64,000 nucleotides of DNA from Flavobacterium soyangense (GCF_015277675.1 NZ_JADHEC010000012.1:1-64000); one strand, 5' to 3'. Positions 37,879 to 48,025 are shown, numbered from the stretch's first letter. The notes: generated by a model from the letters alone, not told the origin. Made by a program: numbers and translations.

Positions 37879-39438
37879 TTATTCCCTAACTCTGGCAAAA
37901 TCCAAATCCTGAAAATCATAGCTAAAGTCTGTTAATTCTGAAATGGGCTTCATTTTTATAGCATCCAATTTTCCTGTTTCATCAATCTCAAAAAACAAAA
38001 AAGCATCAGCATTAAAGCTGCGATTATTCCATTTTACCACGAAGGTATTGTCTTTATAAAAGAAAACTTCGCCAGTCAATTTCGGTGAACGAATGGATTT
38101 AAAAAATAATTTTCCTTTTTTCTCTGAAAGTTCAATTTGGCCAAACCAATTATCCACATAAAAACCAGTGTATTTTTTACCATCAATTTTTACTTTGTCT
38201 TTTTGATTTTTGGCAACGACAGCCCAAACTTCTTCAGTGGTTTTATCAGATTTAGATATGTTGTCTTTTTCCCGTTTGCTATACAATTGCACATAATCTG
38301 TGTAAGGAATATTTAAATAGGTGTCTTTGATTGTATTGGTAATGGCAGTAAAAGCTGCTCCAGATTGCTGATTTGTCAAAACCACAATTCCCAAATTCAA
38401 CTCTGGGAATAGAGTAGTTTGAGTGACAATTCCTTCTAGTCCACCAGTATGGGTAACTTGTTTGTAGCCTTTGATATCACTCAAAAACCAACCCAAACCG
38501 TATCCGCTAAAATGTGTGTTATAAGGCGCTCTTGTATTTGCAGGAATTATGGTTTGAAGACTCCACATTTCATCTTGTTCTTTTTTAGAAAATAATTGAT
38601 TCTGTTTTTCTGGACCATATTTTCCGTTTTGTAATTGCAGAATCATCCATTTACTCAAATCGTTTGCACTTGAATAAATCCCGGCTGCCGCGTCGAAAGT
38701 GTGATTTTTATAACGAGAAATTATTTTTAGTTTTCCATCTGTCGGGACGTGAGGAGCTATAATATTTGTAGTGTCTTTAAGTCTTGAATAGGAAGCTGCG
38801 CTATTATTCATTTCCAATGGTCTCATTATACGTTCTTCAATAAAATCACACCATGTTTTACCGCTTACTTTCTCTATGACTTCACCGGCAACAATATATA
38901 ATAAATTGTCATAGTCATATTTTGTTCTAAAAGCTGAAACGGGTTTTAAATACTGCAAATTGTGAATAATATCAGTCGCTTTAAAGTCGCTTCCGTCAGG
39001 CCAAATCATTAAATCTCCAGCGCCTAGTCCAAGTCCGCTTCTGTGAGTCAATAAATCCCGAATGGTAAATTCATTGGTCACATACTCATTATACATTTTA
39101 AATTCAGGAAGATATTGGGTTACTTTATCATCCCAATTCAGTTTTTTTTCATCGACTAACATTGCTAAAGCGGCTGTTGTAAAGGCTTTACTGTTAGATG
39201 CAATTCCAAATAATGTGTTTGCATCTACTTTTTCTTTGGTAAGAATTGATTTCACTCCATAACCTTTGGCGTGAACAACTTTTCCGTCCTTGACAATGGC
39301 TACCGCAATTCCGGGAACGTTAAAATTTTTCAATGTATTTTCGACTAAAAGATCCAATTGAGGCTCAGTTATCTGGGCATTTGTATTGAAATGGATAAAT
39401 AACAATAACACAATGACTAATTTACAATTCATATTCAT
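37879..39438 (-). CDS. Serine hydrolase, class C beta-lactamase-like
   Basis: A 519-residue exported enzyme (signal peptide about 1-21, ending TNAQ). The beta-lactamase fold covers about 22-375. The SxxK nucleophile motif is ASNSKAFT, the YxN motif is YDYDN, and HTGG stands for the K/HTG motif. A C-terminal beta-rich domain (about 400-519) corresponds to the DUF3471-like part frequent in this group. Members act as D-amino-acid peptidases, esterases or penicillin-binding-like proteins; resistance should not be assumed. It precedes the methyltransferase gene? No: on the minus strand it follows it by 21 bases, so the two may share a transcript. Confidence 0.85.
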   Translation of the reverse strand: MNMNCKLVIVLLLFIHFNTNAQITEPQLDLLVENTLKNFNVPGIAVAIVKDGKVVHAKGYGVKSILTKEKVDANTLFGIASNSKAFTTAALAMLVDEKKLNWDDKVTQYLPEFKMYNEYVTNEFTIRDLLTHRSGLGLGAGDLMIWPDGSDFKATDIIHNLQYLKPVSAFRTKYDYDNLLYIVAGEVIEKVSGKTWCDFIEERIMRPLEMNNSAASYSRLKDTTNIIAPHVPTDGKLKIISRYKNHTFDAAAGIYSSANDLSKWMILQLQNGKYGPEKQNQLFSKKEQDEMWSLQTIIPANTRAPYNTHFSGYGLGWFLSDIKGYKQVTHTGGLEGIVTQTTLFPELNLGIVVLTNQQSGAAFTAITNTIKDTYLNIPYTDYVQLYSKREKDNISKSDKTTEEVWAVVAKNQKDKVKIDGKKYTGFYVDNWFGQIELSEKKGKLFFKSIRSPKLTGEVFFYKDNTFVVKWNNRSFNADAFLFFEIDETGKLDAIKMKPISELTDFSYDFQDLDFARVRE

Positions 39439-39459
39439 AATTTTTAATTCATAATTTTT

Positions 39460-40245
39460 TTAAAATCCTCTCTGTCTTTTCGCTTCAAAAATCAAAATTG
39501 CCGCTGCAACTGAAACATTCATACTGTCGATTTCGCCTTGCATTGGAATAATAATATTTTGTGTGGCTGCGTTTCGCCATTCTTCAGTCAGGCCAGTTGC
39601 TTCCGTGCCAACAACCAATGCCGTTGGAGTTGTATAATCTTGAGTGTGGTAAGAAGTCGAATTTTGCAAAGTGGCGCAATATATATTTATTTTTCGTTCT
39701 TTCAGGAAGGCAATAATTTCATCCGTTGTTCCTGTGGCAATTTGGTTGGTAAACAAACATCCTACGCTTGAACGAACAATATTTGGATTGTATAAATCGC
39801 TTTTGGGGTTGGCAATAATCACCGCATCGAGATTTGCCGCATCGGCAGTTCGAAGTAAAGCACCAATATTTCCTGGTTTTTCAGGTGCTTCGGCAACGAG
39901 AATCAAGGGGTTTTCGGATAATTTTAAATCGGACAATTGCAGGGATTTGGTTTTGGCTACAGCCAAAATCCCTTCGGTAGTGTCGCGATAGGCCAGTTTT
40001 TGATAGACTTCTTTCGAGATTTCTATTAATTCTATATTGGGATGAAAATTCCGAAGATGTTTTTCTGTGATTAATTCCGGCAAAAATAAAAGGGTTTCTA
40101 TTTCGTATCCACCTTTGATTGCTAATTCAATTTCTCTTTTGCCTTCAATCAGAAAAGAGCCTGATTTTTTACGTGCTTTTGCTTTTTCCTGCAATAAAAC
40201 CAAAGATTTTATGAATGGGTTTTGTATCGAAGTAATTTGTTTCAT
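39460..40245 (-). CDS. TrmH/SpoU family RNA 2'-O-methyltransferase
   Basis: A 261-residue SPOUT enzyme. An N-terminal substrate-binding domain (about 1-95, with KARKKSGSFLIEGKREIEL) resembles that of RlmB-like proteins. The knotted catalytic domain shows EKPGNIGALLRTADAA (motif 1), VVGTEATGL (motif 2) and IIPMQGEIDSMNVSVAAAI (motif 3). Target is 2'-O-ribose methylation of rRNA or tRNA; which one is not clear. The gene ends with KRQRGF. Confidence 0.9.
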   Translation of the reverse strand: MKQITSIQNPFIKSLVLLQEKAKARKKSGSFLIEGKREIELAIKGGYEIETLLFLPELITEKHLRNFHPNIELIEISKEVYQKLAYRDTTEGILAVAKTKSLQLSDLKLSENPLILVAEAPEKPGNIGALLRTADAANLDAVIIANPKSDLYNPNIVRSSVGCLFTNQIATGTTDEIIAFLKERKINIYCATLQNSTSYHTQDYTTPTALVVGTEATGLTEEWRNAATQNIIIPMQGEIDSMNVSVAAAILIFEAKRQRGF

Positions 40246-40270
40246 TTTTGAAATGGAAAGTTGCAGGCGT

Positions 40271-40278
40271 CAAAGTTA
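40271..40278 (-). promoter_or_regulatory. -7 box of the RNA methyltransferase gene
   Basis: Reads TAACTTTG on the minus strand, an exact match, 25 bases before the ATG at 40245. Confidence 0.45.
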
Positions 40279-40388
40279 CAAAGGTTTTGTTGTTTAATTT
40301 GCATTCTATTGTTGAATATGTAAAATTGTTTTTCCTGCTTTAGAAGATAAATAAAAAATGCTTAATTTCACGCTTCTAAATTCAAATA

Positions 40389-41366
40389 GTGAAAAATTAC
40401 TCTGTCAGACAATATCAAGAAAACGATTATCAAAATTGGAATGCCTTTATTGGCCAAGCCAAAAACTCAACTTTCTTGTTTCATCGTGATTTTATGGGAT
40501 ATCACAATGTTAAATTTCAGGATTATTCCTTGATTGTTTTGGACAAAGAAAAATGGGTTGCAGTTCTTCCGGCAAATATTGTCGGCAATGAGGTTTTCTC
40601 GCATCAAGGATTGACTTATGGCGGATTAGTTTATAATGAGAAGATAAAATTGGCTTCGGTTATTGAAATTTTTAAAGGTATTTTGTCTTTTTTGAATGAA
40701 AATAATATCGAGAAATTGCAGTTAAAATTAATTCCTTCTATTTATCATCAAAAGCCTGCCGAAGAAATAAATTATGTTTTGTTTTTGGCAAAAGCCCAAT
40801 TAATCAGAAGAGATTCTATGGCGGTTATCGACTTGTCAAAGAAAAATATTTTGTCAAAACTTAGAAAAAGGAGCGTTCAAAAAGGTGTTTCGAATGATTT
40901 TAAAATAAAAGAAGTGGAGGATTTTAAATTATTCTGGAACGATGTTTTAATTCCAAATCTAGCCTTAAGACACCAAGCAAAGCCCGTTCACAGCCTAGAG
41001 GAAATTGCAAAATTGAAAACATTATTTCCCAATAACATTCGACAATTTAATGTTTATGAAAACGGAATTATTAATGCGGGAACCACTATTTTTGAAACCG
41101 ATAACGTGGTACATTGTCAATATATTTCAGGAAAAGAAGCTAAAAATGAATTGGGAGGACTTGATTTATTATTTCACCATTTAATTACTGAAGTTTTTAA
41201 AAATAAACATTTTTTTGATTTTGGAATTTCCAATGAAAATCAAGGCCGGAAGTTAAATAATGGCTTGTCATATTGGAAAGAAAGTTTTGGTGCAAGTGTT
41301 ATTGTCCATGATTTTTATGAAGTTAAATCAATAAATCATAATTTATTAGACAATGTTTTGCTATGA
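40389..41366 (+). CDS. GNAT/FemAB-like acyltransferase of the polysaccharide locus
   Basis: A 325-residue cytoplasmic protein with two GNAT-like folds in tandem, as in FemAB proteins (about 1-150 and 155-320). The second half has [20 protein letters not shown] and [14 protein letters not shown], the acyl-CoA/aminoacyl binding region. It starts the locus and overlaps the aminotransferase gene by 4 bases (ATGA). By position, like WecD next to WecE, it is the best candidate for acylating the amino sugar, though FemAB-type activity on other substrates is possible. The start is GTG at 40389; no better one lies near. Confidence 0.8.
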   Translation: MKNYSVRQYQENDYQNWNAFIGQAKNSTFLFHRDFMGYHNVKFQDYSLIVLDKEKWVAVLPANIVGNEVFSHQGLTYGGLVYNEKIKLASVIEIFKGILSFLNENNIEKLQLKLIPSIYHQKPAEEINYVLFLAKAQLIRRDSMAVIDLSKKNILSKLRKRSVQKGVSNDFKIKEVEDFKLFWNDVLIPNLALRHQAKPVHSLEEIAKLKTLFPNNIRQFNVYENGIINAGTTIFETDNVVHCQYISGKEAKNELGGLDLLFHHLITEVFKNKHFFDFGISNENQGRKLNNGLSYWKESFGASVIVHDFYEVKSINHNLLDNVLL

Positions 41367-42466
41367 TAAAATTCCTTGATTTAAAAAAAATAAATGCCAC
41401 TTATGAAGCCGCTTTTCAAGAAAAATTGAAAGCAGTTTTAGCAAGTGGCTGGTATATTTTAGGAAATGAAGTCGCGGCATTTGAAACCAATTTTGCTGGT
41501 TACTGTGGAATAAAACATTGTATTGGAGTAGGCAATGGTCTTGATGCTTTGGTTTTGATTTTTAAAGGGTATATTCAATTGGGGAAACTACAAAAAGGTG
41601 ATGAGGTAATTGTTCCTGCGAACACCTATATTGCTAGTATTCTAGCTATTTTGCAAGCTGATTTGGTTCCGGTTTTGGTTGAACCAAAATTAGAAACTTA
41701 CAATATCAATCCAGATTTGATTTCTGAAAAAATCACTTCAAAAACTAAGGCAATTCTTGCTGTTCATCTTTATGGGCAATTAGCTGAAATGGATGCCATT
41801 AATGAAATTGCGAACCAAAATAATTTATTGGTAATCGAAGATTCAGCACAAGCCCACGGAGCTTTTTTATCCAAAAATCGTATGTCAGGAAATCTAAGTA
41901 ATGCTGCAGCTTTCAGCTTTTATCCGGGAAAAAATTTGGGTGCTTTAGGTGATGGAGGTGCAGTTACTACTAATGATGCTGAATTGGCAAAAACTATTCA
42001 TTCCCTAAGGAATTATGGTTCTGAAACGAAATATTACAATGATTTTATTGGAACGAATTCAAGGTTAGATGAATTACAAGCGGCCTTTTTGAATGTAAAA
42101 TTTCCCCATTTAGACGATGATAATAATAAGAGAAAAGCGATTGCCAAACGCTATTTATCTAATATAAAAAATGATAAAATCAGATTGCCGTTTTGGGATT
42201 TTTCGAATAATCATGTTTTTCATTTGTTTGTTATTAGAACCAAAAATAGGGACGAATTACAACACTATTTATTGGACAAAGGAATTCAAACGATGATTCA
42301 TTATCCTATTCCGCCACACAAACAAAAGGCTTTAACGGATTGGAATAATTTATCTTTTCCAATTACGGAAAAAATACACAATGAAGTCTTGAGTTTGCCA
42401 ATGAGTCCAGTTTTAACAGAAAAAGAAGTAGATTTTATTATTTCAATTTTAAATCAATACAATTGA
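41363..42466 (+). CDS. DegT family sugar aminotransferase (FdtB/WecE-like)
   Basis: A 367-residue PLP enzyme. The DegT/DnrJ/EryC1 fold starts [14 protein letters not shown]. The PLP lysine lies in [16 protein letters not shown], and the phosphate-binding and cofactor region includes [11 protein letters not shown] and [10 protein letters not shown]. It transfers an amino group to a nucleotide-linked keto-sugar. With an FdtA-like ketoisomerase in the same locus (48849), the likely product is a dTDP-3-amino-3,6-dideoxyhexose; this is inference. Coupled by overlaps to both neighbours. Confidence 0.92.
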   Translation: MIKFLDLKKINATYEAAFQEKLKAVLASGWYILGNEVAAFETNFAGYCGIKHCIGVGNGLDALVLIFKGYIQLGKLQKGDEVIVPANTYIASILAILQADLVPVLVEPKLETYNINPDLISEKITSKTKAILAVHLYGQLAEMDAINEIANQNNLLVIEDSAQAHGAFLSKNRMSGNLSNAAAFSFYPGKNLGALGDGGAVTTNDAELAKTIHSLRNYGSETKYYNDFIGTNSRLDELQAAFLNVKFPHLDDDNNKRKAIAKRYLSNIKNDKIRLPFWDFSNNHVFHLFVIRTKNRDELQHYLLDKGIQTMIHYPIPPHKQKALTDWNNLSFPITEKIHNEVLSLPMSPVLTEKEVDFIISILNQYN

Positions 42467-43737
42467 AAAGGATAAAAAAGATAACGCAAACCAATCTATT
42501 TAAAATCACTTCTTTAAATAGCTTGAGCATAGTTTTACGATTATTTATTGGGTTAATTACTTCTAAGGTACTTGCGATTTTTGTAGGCCCAAGCGGATTA
42601 GCACTTTTGGGGAATTTTAGAAATTTTGTTGGCTCATTTGAAACTGTTTCGACATTAGGTTTTCAAAACGGAATTGTAAAATATGTGGCTGAAAGCAAAG
42701 AAAAAGAAACGGAATTAAAAAAATATGTATCAACTATTATAATAAGCATTTCAATAGCATCATTGTTACTTAGTGGTTTTTTATTCTCATTCCCGGATTT
42801 TTGTGATGAACTGATTTTTGGGTTCGATTTTAAATATAGTTTTATTTTTAAAGCTTTTGCAATTGCTCTTCCTTGGTATGCTTTGTCACTTGTTTTGGTT
42901 TCAATAATTAATGGTTTAGGTAAATTTAAAAAAGTAATTTACATCAATCTAATTGGCAATTTTATTGGGCTTTTCGTTTCGGTATTCTTTGTTTCTAAAT
43001 TTCAAATTACGGGAGCGTTGTTGTCAATTATTATTACCCCTTCACTTCTTTTTTTTGTTTCGTTTTATTACACAAACAAAGAACTTTCACTATTTAATTT
43101 AATTAGATTTCGTTTTTTTGACTTCAAAATCATAAAAAATTTATCTCATTATTTTTTAATGGCATTAGTATCTGGAGTGATAGGTTCAGTTGTTTATATT
43201 GCTATTAGAAAAAACATTATTTCAAATATTGGAATTCAACAAGCGGGGTATTGGGAAGCTATTAGCAAAATATCTTCTTACTATTTATTATTTGTTTCAT
43301 CAATATTGACCCTTTATTTTTTGCCAAAATTAGCTGTTGCAAAAAATAATCAGGAAACAAAAAAAATATTTCGAGGTTTTTATAAAACGGTACTCCCCAT
43401 TTTTATAATTACTCTAACGGTAATTTATTTTTCTCGTTTTTTTATTATTAAATTACTTTTTACTAAAGAATTTCTTCCAGTTTCTACCTTGTTTTTTTGG
43501 CAACTATTAGGGGATGTTTTAAAAGTTGCTTCTTTGATTTTAGGATATCAATTTTTTGCAAAAAAAATGACTATTGCGTTTATTATATCTGAACTATTTT
43601 CATTTGGAGTTTTATATTTTCTGAGTAACTATTTAATTAAAATTTTTGGGATTGAAGGAATTGTGATGGCACAAGCCTTTGATAATTTTATTTATTTTGT
43701 TGCGCTTAGCATATATTTTAGGAAAAGTTTATTCTGA
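42463..43737 (+). CDS. O-antigen flippase, WzxE-like
   Basis: A 424-residue membrane protein with about 12 helices of the MATE/polysaccharide flippase superfamily. Its first part ([20 protein letters not shown] and [20 protein letters not shown]) is the WzxE/O-antigen translocase form. It would move the lipid-linked repeat unit to the periplasm. The start is TTG at 42463, overlapping the TGA of the aminotransferase gene by 4 bases. Order acyltransferase, aminotransferase, flippase mirrors wecD-wecE-wzxE of the enterobacterial common antigen cluster. Confidence 0.88.
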   Translation: MKRIKKITQTNLFKITSLNSLSIVLRLFIGLITSKVLAIFVGPSGLALLGNFRNFVGSFETVSTLGFQNGIVKYVAESKEKETELKKYVSTIIISISIASLLLSGFLFSFPDFCDELIFGFDFKYSFIFKAFAIALPWYALSLVLVSIINGLGKFKKVIYINLIGNFIGLFVSVFFVSKFQITGALLSIIITPSLLFFVSFYYTNKELSLFNLIRFRFFDFKIIKNLSHYFLMALVSGVIGSVVYIAIRKNIISNIGIQQAGYWEAISKISSYYLLFVSSILTLYFLPKLAVAKNNQETKKIFRGFYKTVLPIFIITLTVIYFSRFFIIKLLFTKEFLPVSTLFFWQLLGDVLKVASLILGYQFFAKKMTIAFIISELFSFGVLYFLSNYLIKIFGIEGIVMAQAFDNFIYFVALSIYFRKSLF

Positions 43738-43806
43738 TGCCGATTTGAAATTTGAACATTATTTGGAATAGCCTAAAAAATGAGTATTTTTGAAAAAAAT
43801 AAATAA

Positions 43807-43992
43807 ATGATTGCATTATATTTCGACCCAGGAACAGGAGCCTTAATTGTTCAATTTTTAGCTGCCGCAGTTGCAGGTTTTGTCCTTTTTTATAAAACAG
43901 TTATGCATAAAATAAAATCAATTTTTGGGATAAAAGAAAAAGTAGAAGATGATTTTATGGACGAAAATAAAGACAACGAAGCTAAAGATTAA
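43807..43992 (+). CDS. Small DPGTG membrane protein
   Basis: A 61-residue protein with one membrane helix (about 12-30) preceded by YFDPGTGALIVQF, then a basic stretch and an acidic tail. Similar DPGTG/DPGSG mini-proteins occur in other phyla next to methyltransferase and sulfatase-like genes, as I recall; no function is known. It ends directly before the next ATG (no gap), so translation of the methyltransferase is coupled to it. Confidence 0.75.
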   Translation: MIALYFDPGTGALIVQFLAAAVAGFVLFYKTVMHKIKSIFGIKEKVEDDFMDENKDNEAKD

Positions 43993-45369
43993 ATGGAGTC
44001 TAAACGAAATACTTCTTCCTTTCGCGATCCTTCGGGTTATGTTTTTATTGAAGAAAATTCTATAAAACGTGTTGTAAAACCCATATATTTCAATCATTAT
44101 AACGCCTTGAAAACAAGTGGTTTTTATGAGAAATTATTCGATAAAAAATATTTAATTCCACACCAGGAAATCTCAATTTCTTCATCAGAAATTATTCTTG
44201 AAGCATCAAAAATACCATTTATTAGTTATCCTTACGAATGGAGTTTTTTGCAATACAAACACGCTGCTTTATTGATTTTGAAAATCCAAAAATTGTGTTT
44301 AATAAACGATTTTACCCTAAAAGATGCAACAGCTTTTAATATATCGTTTTTCGAAGGAAAACCCATTTTCATTGATACTTTGTCCTTTGAAATTTATCAA
44401 GAAAATTCTCCCTGGAACGCCTATAAACAGTTTATTTTGCACTTTTTAGGACCATTAGTTTTAGCAAAATATTTTGGGTTTGAACATCTAAAAACCTTGG
44501 CTCAAAATTTAGAGGGAATTTCATTTCAAAAGCTGTCGAAACTCTTACCATTAAAAACATATTTGAATCCTACTTTGCTGACTAATATTCATTTGGCTGC
44601 AAAATATGACGCAAAATTTGAATCAGACAAGAAAACGGTAAATAACAATTTATCTAAAGCTTCTCAGGTAAAATTAATCGATGGACTTTATGATTATATA
44701 TTGAATTTATCAGTTAATGAAAACACGGAATGGGATAATTATTACAATCAAACCAATTATAATGAGTTAGCTTATCAAACCAAAAAGGAGTTTACGAAAG
44801 ATTGGTTTTTGAAAATAGATGGAAAATCTTTGATTGATATTGGAGGCAATGACGGAACTTTTTCGAGAGAATTAATGAAAATTGCTGAATTCATGATTGT
44901 TGCCGATGTAGATCCAAATGCGGTTGAACAAAATTATAAACAAATATTGAAGAACAAAGAAAAGTCTATCTTACCATTGGTCATAGATGTTTTGAATCCT
45001 TCAGCAAATTATGGTTTTAACAATCAAGAGCGATTTTCGTTTATCGAAAGGGTGCAAGAAGCCAATATTGACGGCTGTTTAGCATTGGCTGTGATACATC
45101 ATATTACTTTATCCGGAAACATTCCGTTTTCACTTTCGGCTCAATTTTTTTCAAAAATGGCTCCAAATTTATTGATTGAATTCCCAACTAGACATGATTC
45201 TTGGGTTCAGTTTTTATTGGATAGCAAAAGAGATTTTAAAGGTCATTTTGATTTTTATAATGAAGAAAATTTTGAAAAGGAATATTCTGTTTATTTCGAG
45301 ATTGTGAACAAGAAAAAAATAGCCTCTTCAGAGAGAATTTTATATAGTTTAAAACGCCGTCAATCATAA
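43993..45369 (+). CDS. NoeA-like protein with C-terminal SAM methyltransferase
   Basis: A 458-residue two-part protein. The N-terminal half (about 1-220: SSFRDPSGYVF, ISYPYEWSFLQYKHAALL, LKDATAFNISFFEGKPIFID) is kinase-like in pattern, with a D-N pair and a following D as in aminoglycoside-kinase folds. The C-terminal half (about 255-455) is a class I methyltransferase with motif I LIDIGGNDGTFSREL and the acidic end of strand 2 ADVDPN. This is the NoeA-related group. It lies flush behind the DPGTG gene and 14 bases before the sulfatase-like gene. A glycan methyl modification is the simplest role, but unproven. Confidence 0.8.
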   Translation: MESKRNTSSFRDPSGYVFIEENSIKRVVKPIYFNHYNALKTSGFYEKLFDKKYLIPHQEISISSSEIILEASKIPFISYPYEWSFLQYKHAALLILKIQKLCLINDFTLKDATAFNISFFEGKPIFIDTLSFEIYQENSPWNAYKQFILHFLGPLVLAKYFGFEHLKTLAQNLEGISFQKLSKLLPLKTYLNPTLLTNIHLAAKYDAKFESDKKTVNNNLSKASQVKLIDGLYDYILNLSVNENTEWDNYYNQTNYNELAYQTKKEFTKDWFLKIDGKSLIDIGGNDGTFSRELMKIAEFMIVADVDPNAVEQNYKQILKNKEKSILPLVIDVLNPSANYGFNNQERFSFIERVQEANIDGCLALAVIHHITLSGNIPFSLSAQFFSKMAPNLLIEFPTRHDSWVQFLLDSKRDFKGHFDFYNEENFEKEYSVYFEIVNKKKIASSERILYSLKRRQS

Positions 45370-45383
45370 TTTAAATTTAAAGA

Positions 45384-46832
45384 ATGAAATTCGATGTAAA
45401 AGAAAAATTCAATAATTTTTTGAATAACACTAAGGATTATCCCATTTTATCTGGCTTTAGCGTTGGGTTTTATGCTTTTGTTTTTTATTTTTCCAATAAT
45501 TTTGATTTGGTTAATTCTTGGCAACAAACATTTGTTTTCTTGATCGACTTTATTGTTTTTCCAATAATGATTGTATTTGTGATTTTTAAAATCATTCAAA
45601 AAAGCAAGTTTTCTTCTTTTGCGGCACAAGGCATTTTAATGATGATGTTATTTTTATTGCCAATTTATTTATTTGGAATTCCAAATTTATTGGCTTCATA
45701 TAAAAAAATGGGATTGTTAATAATTCTATTTGTATTTTTAATTAAGTTCAAAATTCATAATTATAAATATTTTATTGTTCTTGTTTTTTTTATGTCTGTA
45801 TTGCCAATCTTAAAATTAGTAAAAATAATATCCTTAAATTATTTAAATTCAGTTGAATGGAAGCTTCAGCCGGATGCTATTTTAAAAAGTGAATTTAAAA
45901 AGAATCCAAATATTTATTATATTCAACCTGATGGCTACACAAACGAAATTAATTTAAAGGGGCCACTTTATAGATTTGATAATTCGGCATTTGACAATTG
46001 GCTAAAAGACAGGCAATTTACTTTGTATGATAATTACAGGAGTAATTATAGTTCTACTTTATATTCAAATTCGTCTTGTTTTTTTATGAAGCATCATTTT
46101 TCAAATGAATTTTCAAAATTCAATTATGCTCGAGATTTGATTGTGGGTAAAAATCCTGTTTTAGAAATTTTCAAGAATAACAATTACAAAACATTTTTTT
46201 TAACAGAGATTCCGTATTTGTTGATGAATAGACCAAGTGTTTATTTTGATTATTGTAATTATAAATTAGATGAACTACCGTTTTTTAAAGATGGGTTGTC
46301 TTGTTATAAAGGGATAACAAATGAAATTGAAAATCAAATAGTAAATAATAAAAAAACCAATAATTTTTTCTTTATTGAGAAATTTAATCCAGGTCATATT
46401 TCCAATGCAAAAAAATCAAATAGTAGTATAGAAAAGGAAAGAATTGAGTATATCAAGGGATTGAAAACAGCAAATGTTTGGTTAATGAAAACCATTAATA
46501 TTATTGAAAATAATGATCCAAAAGCAATCATCATTATTGGTGCTGACCACGGTGGATATGTTGGTTTTGAATATACGCCACAAGCTCAAAATAAAATTAC
46601 GAATCGCAAACTCCTGAATTCTATTTTTGGAGCTAAATTAGCTATTAAGTGGAATGATTCACGACATACCGATTATGATGGACAATTGAAAACATCAGTA
46701 AATTTGTTTAGAATATTATTCTCTTACTTAAGTGAAGATAAATTGCTTTTGAATAATCTTCAACCCAATACTAGCTATAATTGTTATGATTCTACTGATT
46801 TCTCAAAAATTTATAAAGCAATTGAGAATTAA
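45384..46832 (+). CDS. Membrane-anchored sulfatase/phosphotransferase-like protein
   Basis: A 482-residue inner-membrane protein. Four hydrophobic helices (about 20-38, 47-65, 72-95 and 115-150) precede a periplasmic alkaline-phosphatase-superfamily domain: IYYIQPDGYTNE (first metal Asp), NYSSTLYSNSS (candidate Ser/Thr nucleophile), FNPGHI and GADHGGYVGFE (second metal site D-H). This is the layout of LTA-synthase or phosphoethanolamine-transferase-like enzymes. With the two preceding genes it forms a tight unit. What group it adds or removes is unknown. It ends against the stop of a minus-strand glycosyltransferase. Confidence 0.78.
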   Translation: MKFDVKEKFNNFLNNTKDYPILSGFSVGFYAFVFYFSNNFDLVNSWQQTFVFLIDFIVFPIMIVFVIFKIIQKSKFSSFAAQGILMMMLFLLPIYLFGIPNLLASYKKMGLLIILFVFLIKFKIHNYKYFIVLVFFMSVLPILKLVKIISLNYLNSVEWKLQPDAILKSEFKKNPNIYYIQPDGYTNEINLKGPLYRFDNSAFDNWLKDRQFTLYDNYRSNYSSTLYSNSSCFFMKHHFSNEFSKFNYARDLIVGKNPVLEIFKNNNYKTFFLTEIPYLLMNRPSVYFDYCNYKLDELPFFKDGLSCYKGITNEIENQIVNNKKTNNFFFIEKFNPGHISNAKKSNSSIEKERIEYIKGLKTANVWLMKTINIIENNDPKAIIIIGADHGGYVGFEYTPQAQNKITNRKLLNSIFGAKLAIKWNDSRHTDYDGQLKTSVNLFRILFSYLSEDKLLLNNLQPNTSYNCYDSTDFSKIYKAIEN

Positions 46833-47981
46833 TTAGGTAGTTTCTAAATTCCAAACCTCCAAGTATTTACTGGCGATTTCTATGTAATTATGCTCGTTTT
46901 CAACAAATGTTCTTGCTCGTTTTCCAATGGCAATTATTTCATCTGGGTTTTCAATCAAAAAGGTCAATTCGTTAACCAAAGAATCTACATCTGGCAAAGC
47001 ATTTACTGCAACACGCTCGGTCAAATTATAGTGTTTTGTAAATTCATTTTCAGCACCTGTAAATACAACTTTCCCTTTTGCCATTGCTTCCAGCGCATTG
47101 TACCCTTGGTCATAAGCATAAACTTGGTCCAGCAAAATATGGGCTTTGTTATAAAGCGAGATATATTGATTATAAGGGATATTTTCAGTAATTATTATTT
47201 CAACTTTAGAGTTGTATTTTTCTTTGATAATTGTTAAAGCTTTTTCGAAAAAAGTAATTCCTTTTTTGATATAACTTCCGCGATTGATGCCTAAAAAAAT
47301 AATCACTTTATCATTAATTTCTAATTCTTCACATTTAATTGTATCAGTGTTTATGGGGTTTGGAATAATATCAGCATTATATTCCATAGCTTCTAAAGAG
47401 ATTTTATAATCCAAATCGGAAGCAATTAATGTCGTGCAATTATCGTTTAACCAATCAAAAGTTTTTCTATAACTTTTAGTTCTGTATTTTAAAGGGAAAT
47501 GAAATTGTTTTTGTAATGAATTGTTTTCAAAATAAGGAGTTAAAACGGAATATTTCAATTTCTTTTTAAACAAATAATCGATAACGGGAGTTTCATCACC
47601 ACAGACTAATAAACTTCGACTTTTAATATTCTGGAACACTTTTTTATAAAGAAATCGAGCCAAAAACGGATAGGTTTCAATAGCGTCGGAATTGATTAAT
47701 TGTACATGATGGTATCCTTTTAGTTTTGGAAGCAAAAAATAAAATCGCAAGGCTCTCTCAATTTTTCCCAAATCTATTTTTGTGATTTTATAAAACAGAC
47801 TTTTGCTTTTTTGGGTTAACCAAAAATTTGAAAAAAAGGCCGAATGGATAGAATAATCAGTGTCGTATTTTTTAAAATCATCGCCACTAGCCACCATAAT
47901 AACCTCGTGGCCTTGGGAGACGAGACCTTCTTTTAACGAATTATGCAATCGGCTGTATTCTCCTAACAAAAGTATTTTCAT
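46833..47981 (-). CDS. Glycosyltransferase of GT-B fold (GT4-like)
   Basis: A 382-residue cytoplasmic enzyme. It opens MKILLLGEYSRLHNSLKEG and carries the donor-binding half with VIIFLGINRGSYIKKGITFF, PNPINTDTI and YNALEAMAKGKVVF, the E of the GT4 EX7E region. It faces the other genes of the locus and shares a 44-base divergent region with the next gene. Its -7 box sits 4 bases before the ATG, so it should be leaderless. Sugar donor is unknown. Confidence 0.85.
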   Translation of the reverse strand: MKILLLGEYSRLHNSLKEGLVSQGHEVIMVASGDDFKKYDTDYSIHSAFFSNFWLTQKSKSLFYKITKIDLGKIERALRFYFLLPKLKGYHHVQLINSDAIETYPFLARFLYKKVFQNIKSRSLLVCGDETPVIDYLFKKKLKYSVLTPYFENNSLQKQFHFPLKYRTKSYRKTFDWLNDNCTTLIASDLDYKISLEAMEYNADIIPNPINTDTIKCEELEINDKVIIFLGINRGSYIKKGITFFEKALTIIKEKYNSKVEIIITENIPYNQYISLYNKAHILLDQVYAYDQGYNALEAMAKGKVVFTGAENEFTKHYNLTERVAVNALPDVDSLVNELTFLIENPDEIIAIGKRARTFVENEHNYIEIASKYLEVWNLETT

Positions 47982-47985
47982 TTGC

Positions 47986-48007
47986 CAAACATAAATTTCT
48001 ATATTTG
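47986..48007. promoter_or_regulatory. Back-to-back divergent -7 boxes
   Basis: TATGTTTG on the minus strand (47986-47993) and TATATTTG on the plus strand (48000-48007) lie 6 bases apart and serve the two divergent glycosyltransferase genes. The minus box ends 4 bases before its ATG. Two RNA polymerases could hardly bind at once. Confidence 0.6.
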
Positions 48008-48025
48008 TGTAAATATACTAACAAA

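Noticed and set aside
37879-39438. Beta-lactam resistance gene
   Set aside because: The fold is shared by many peptidases and esterases; the DUF3471-like domain and context do not suggest resistance.
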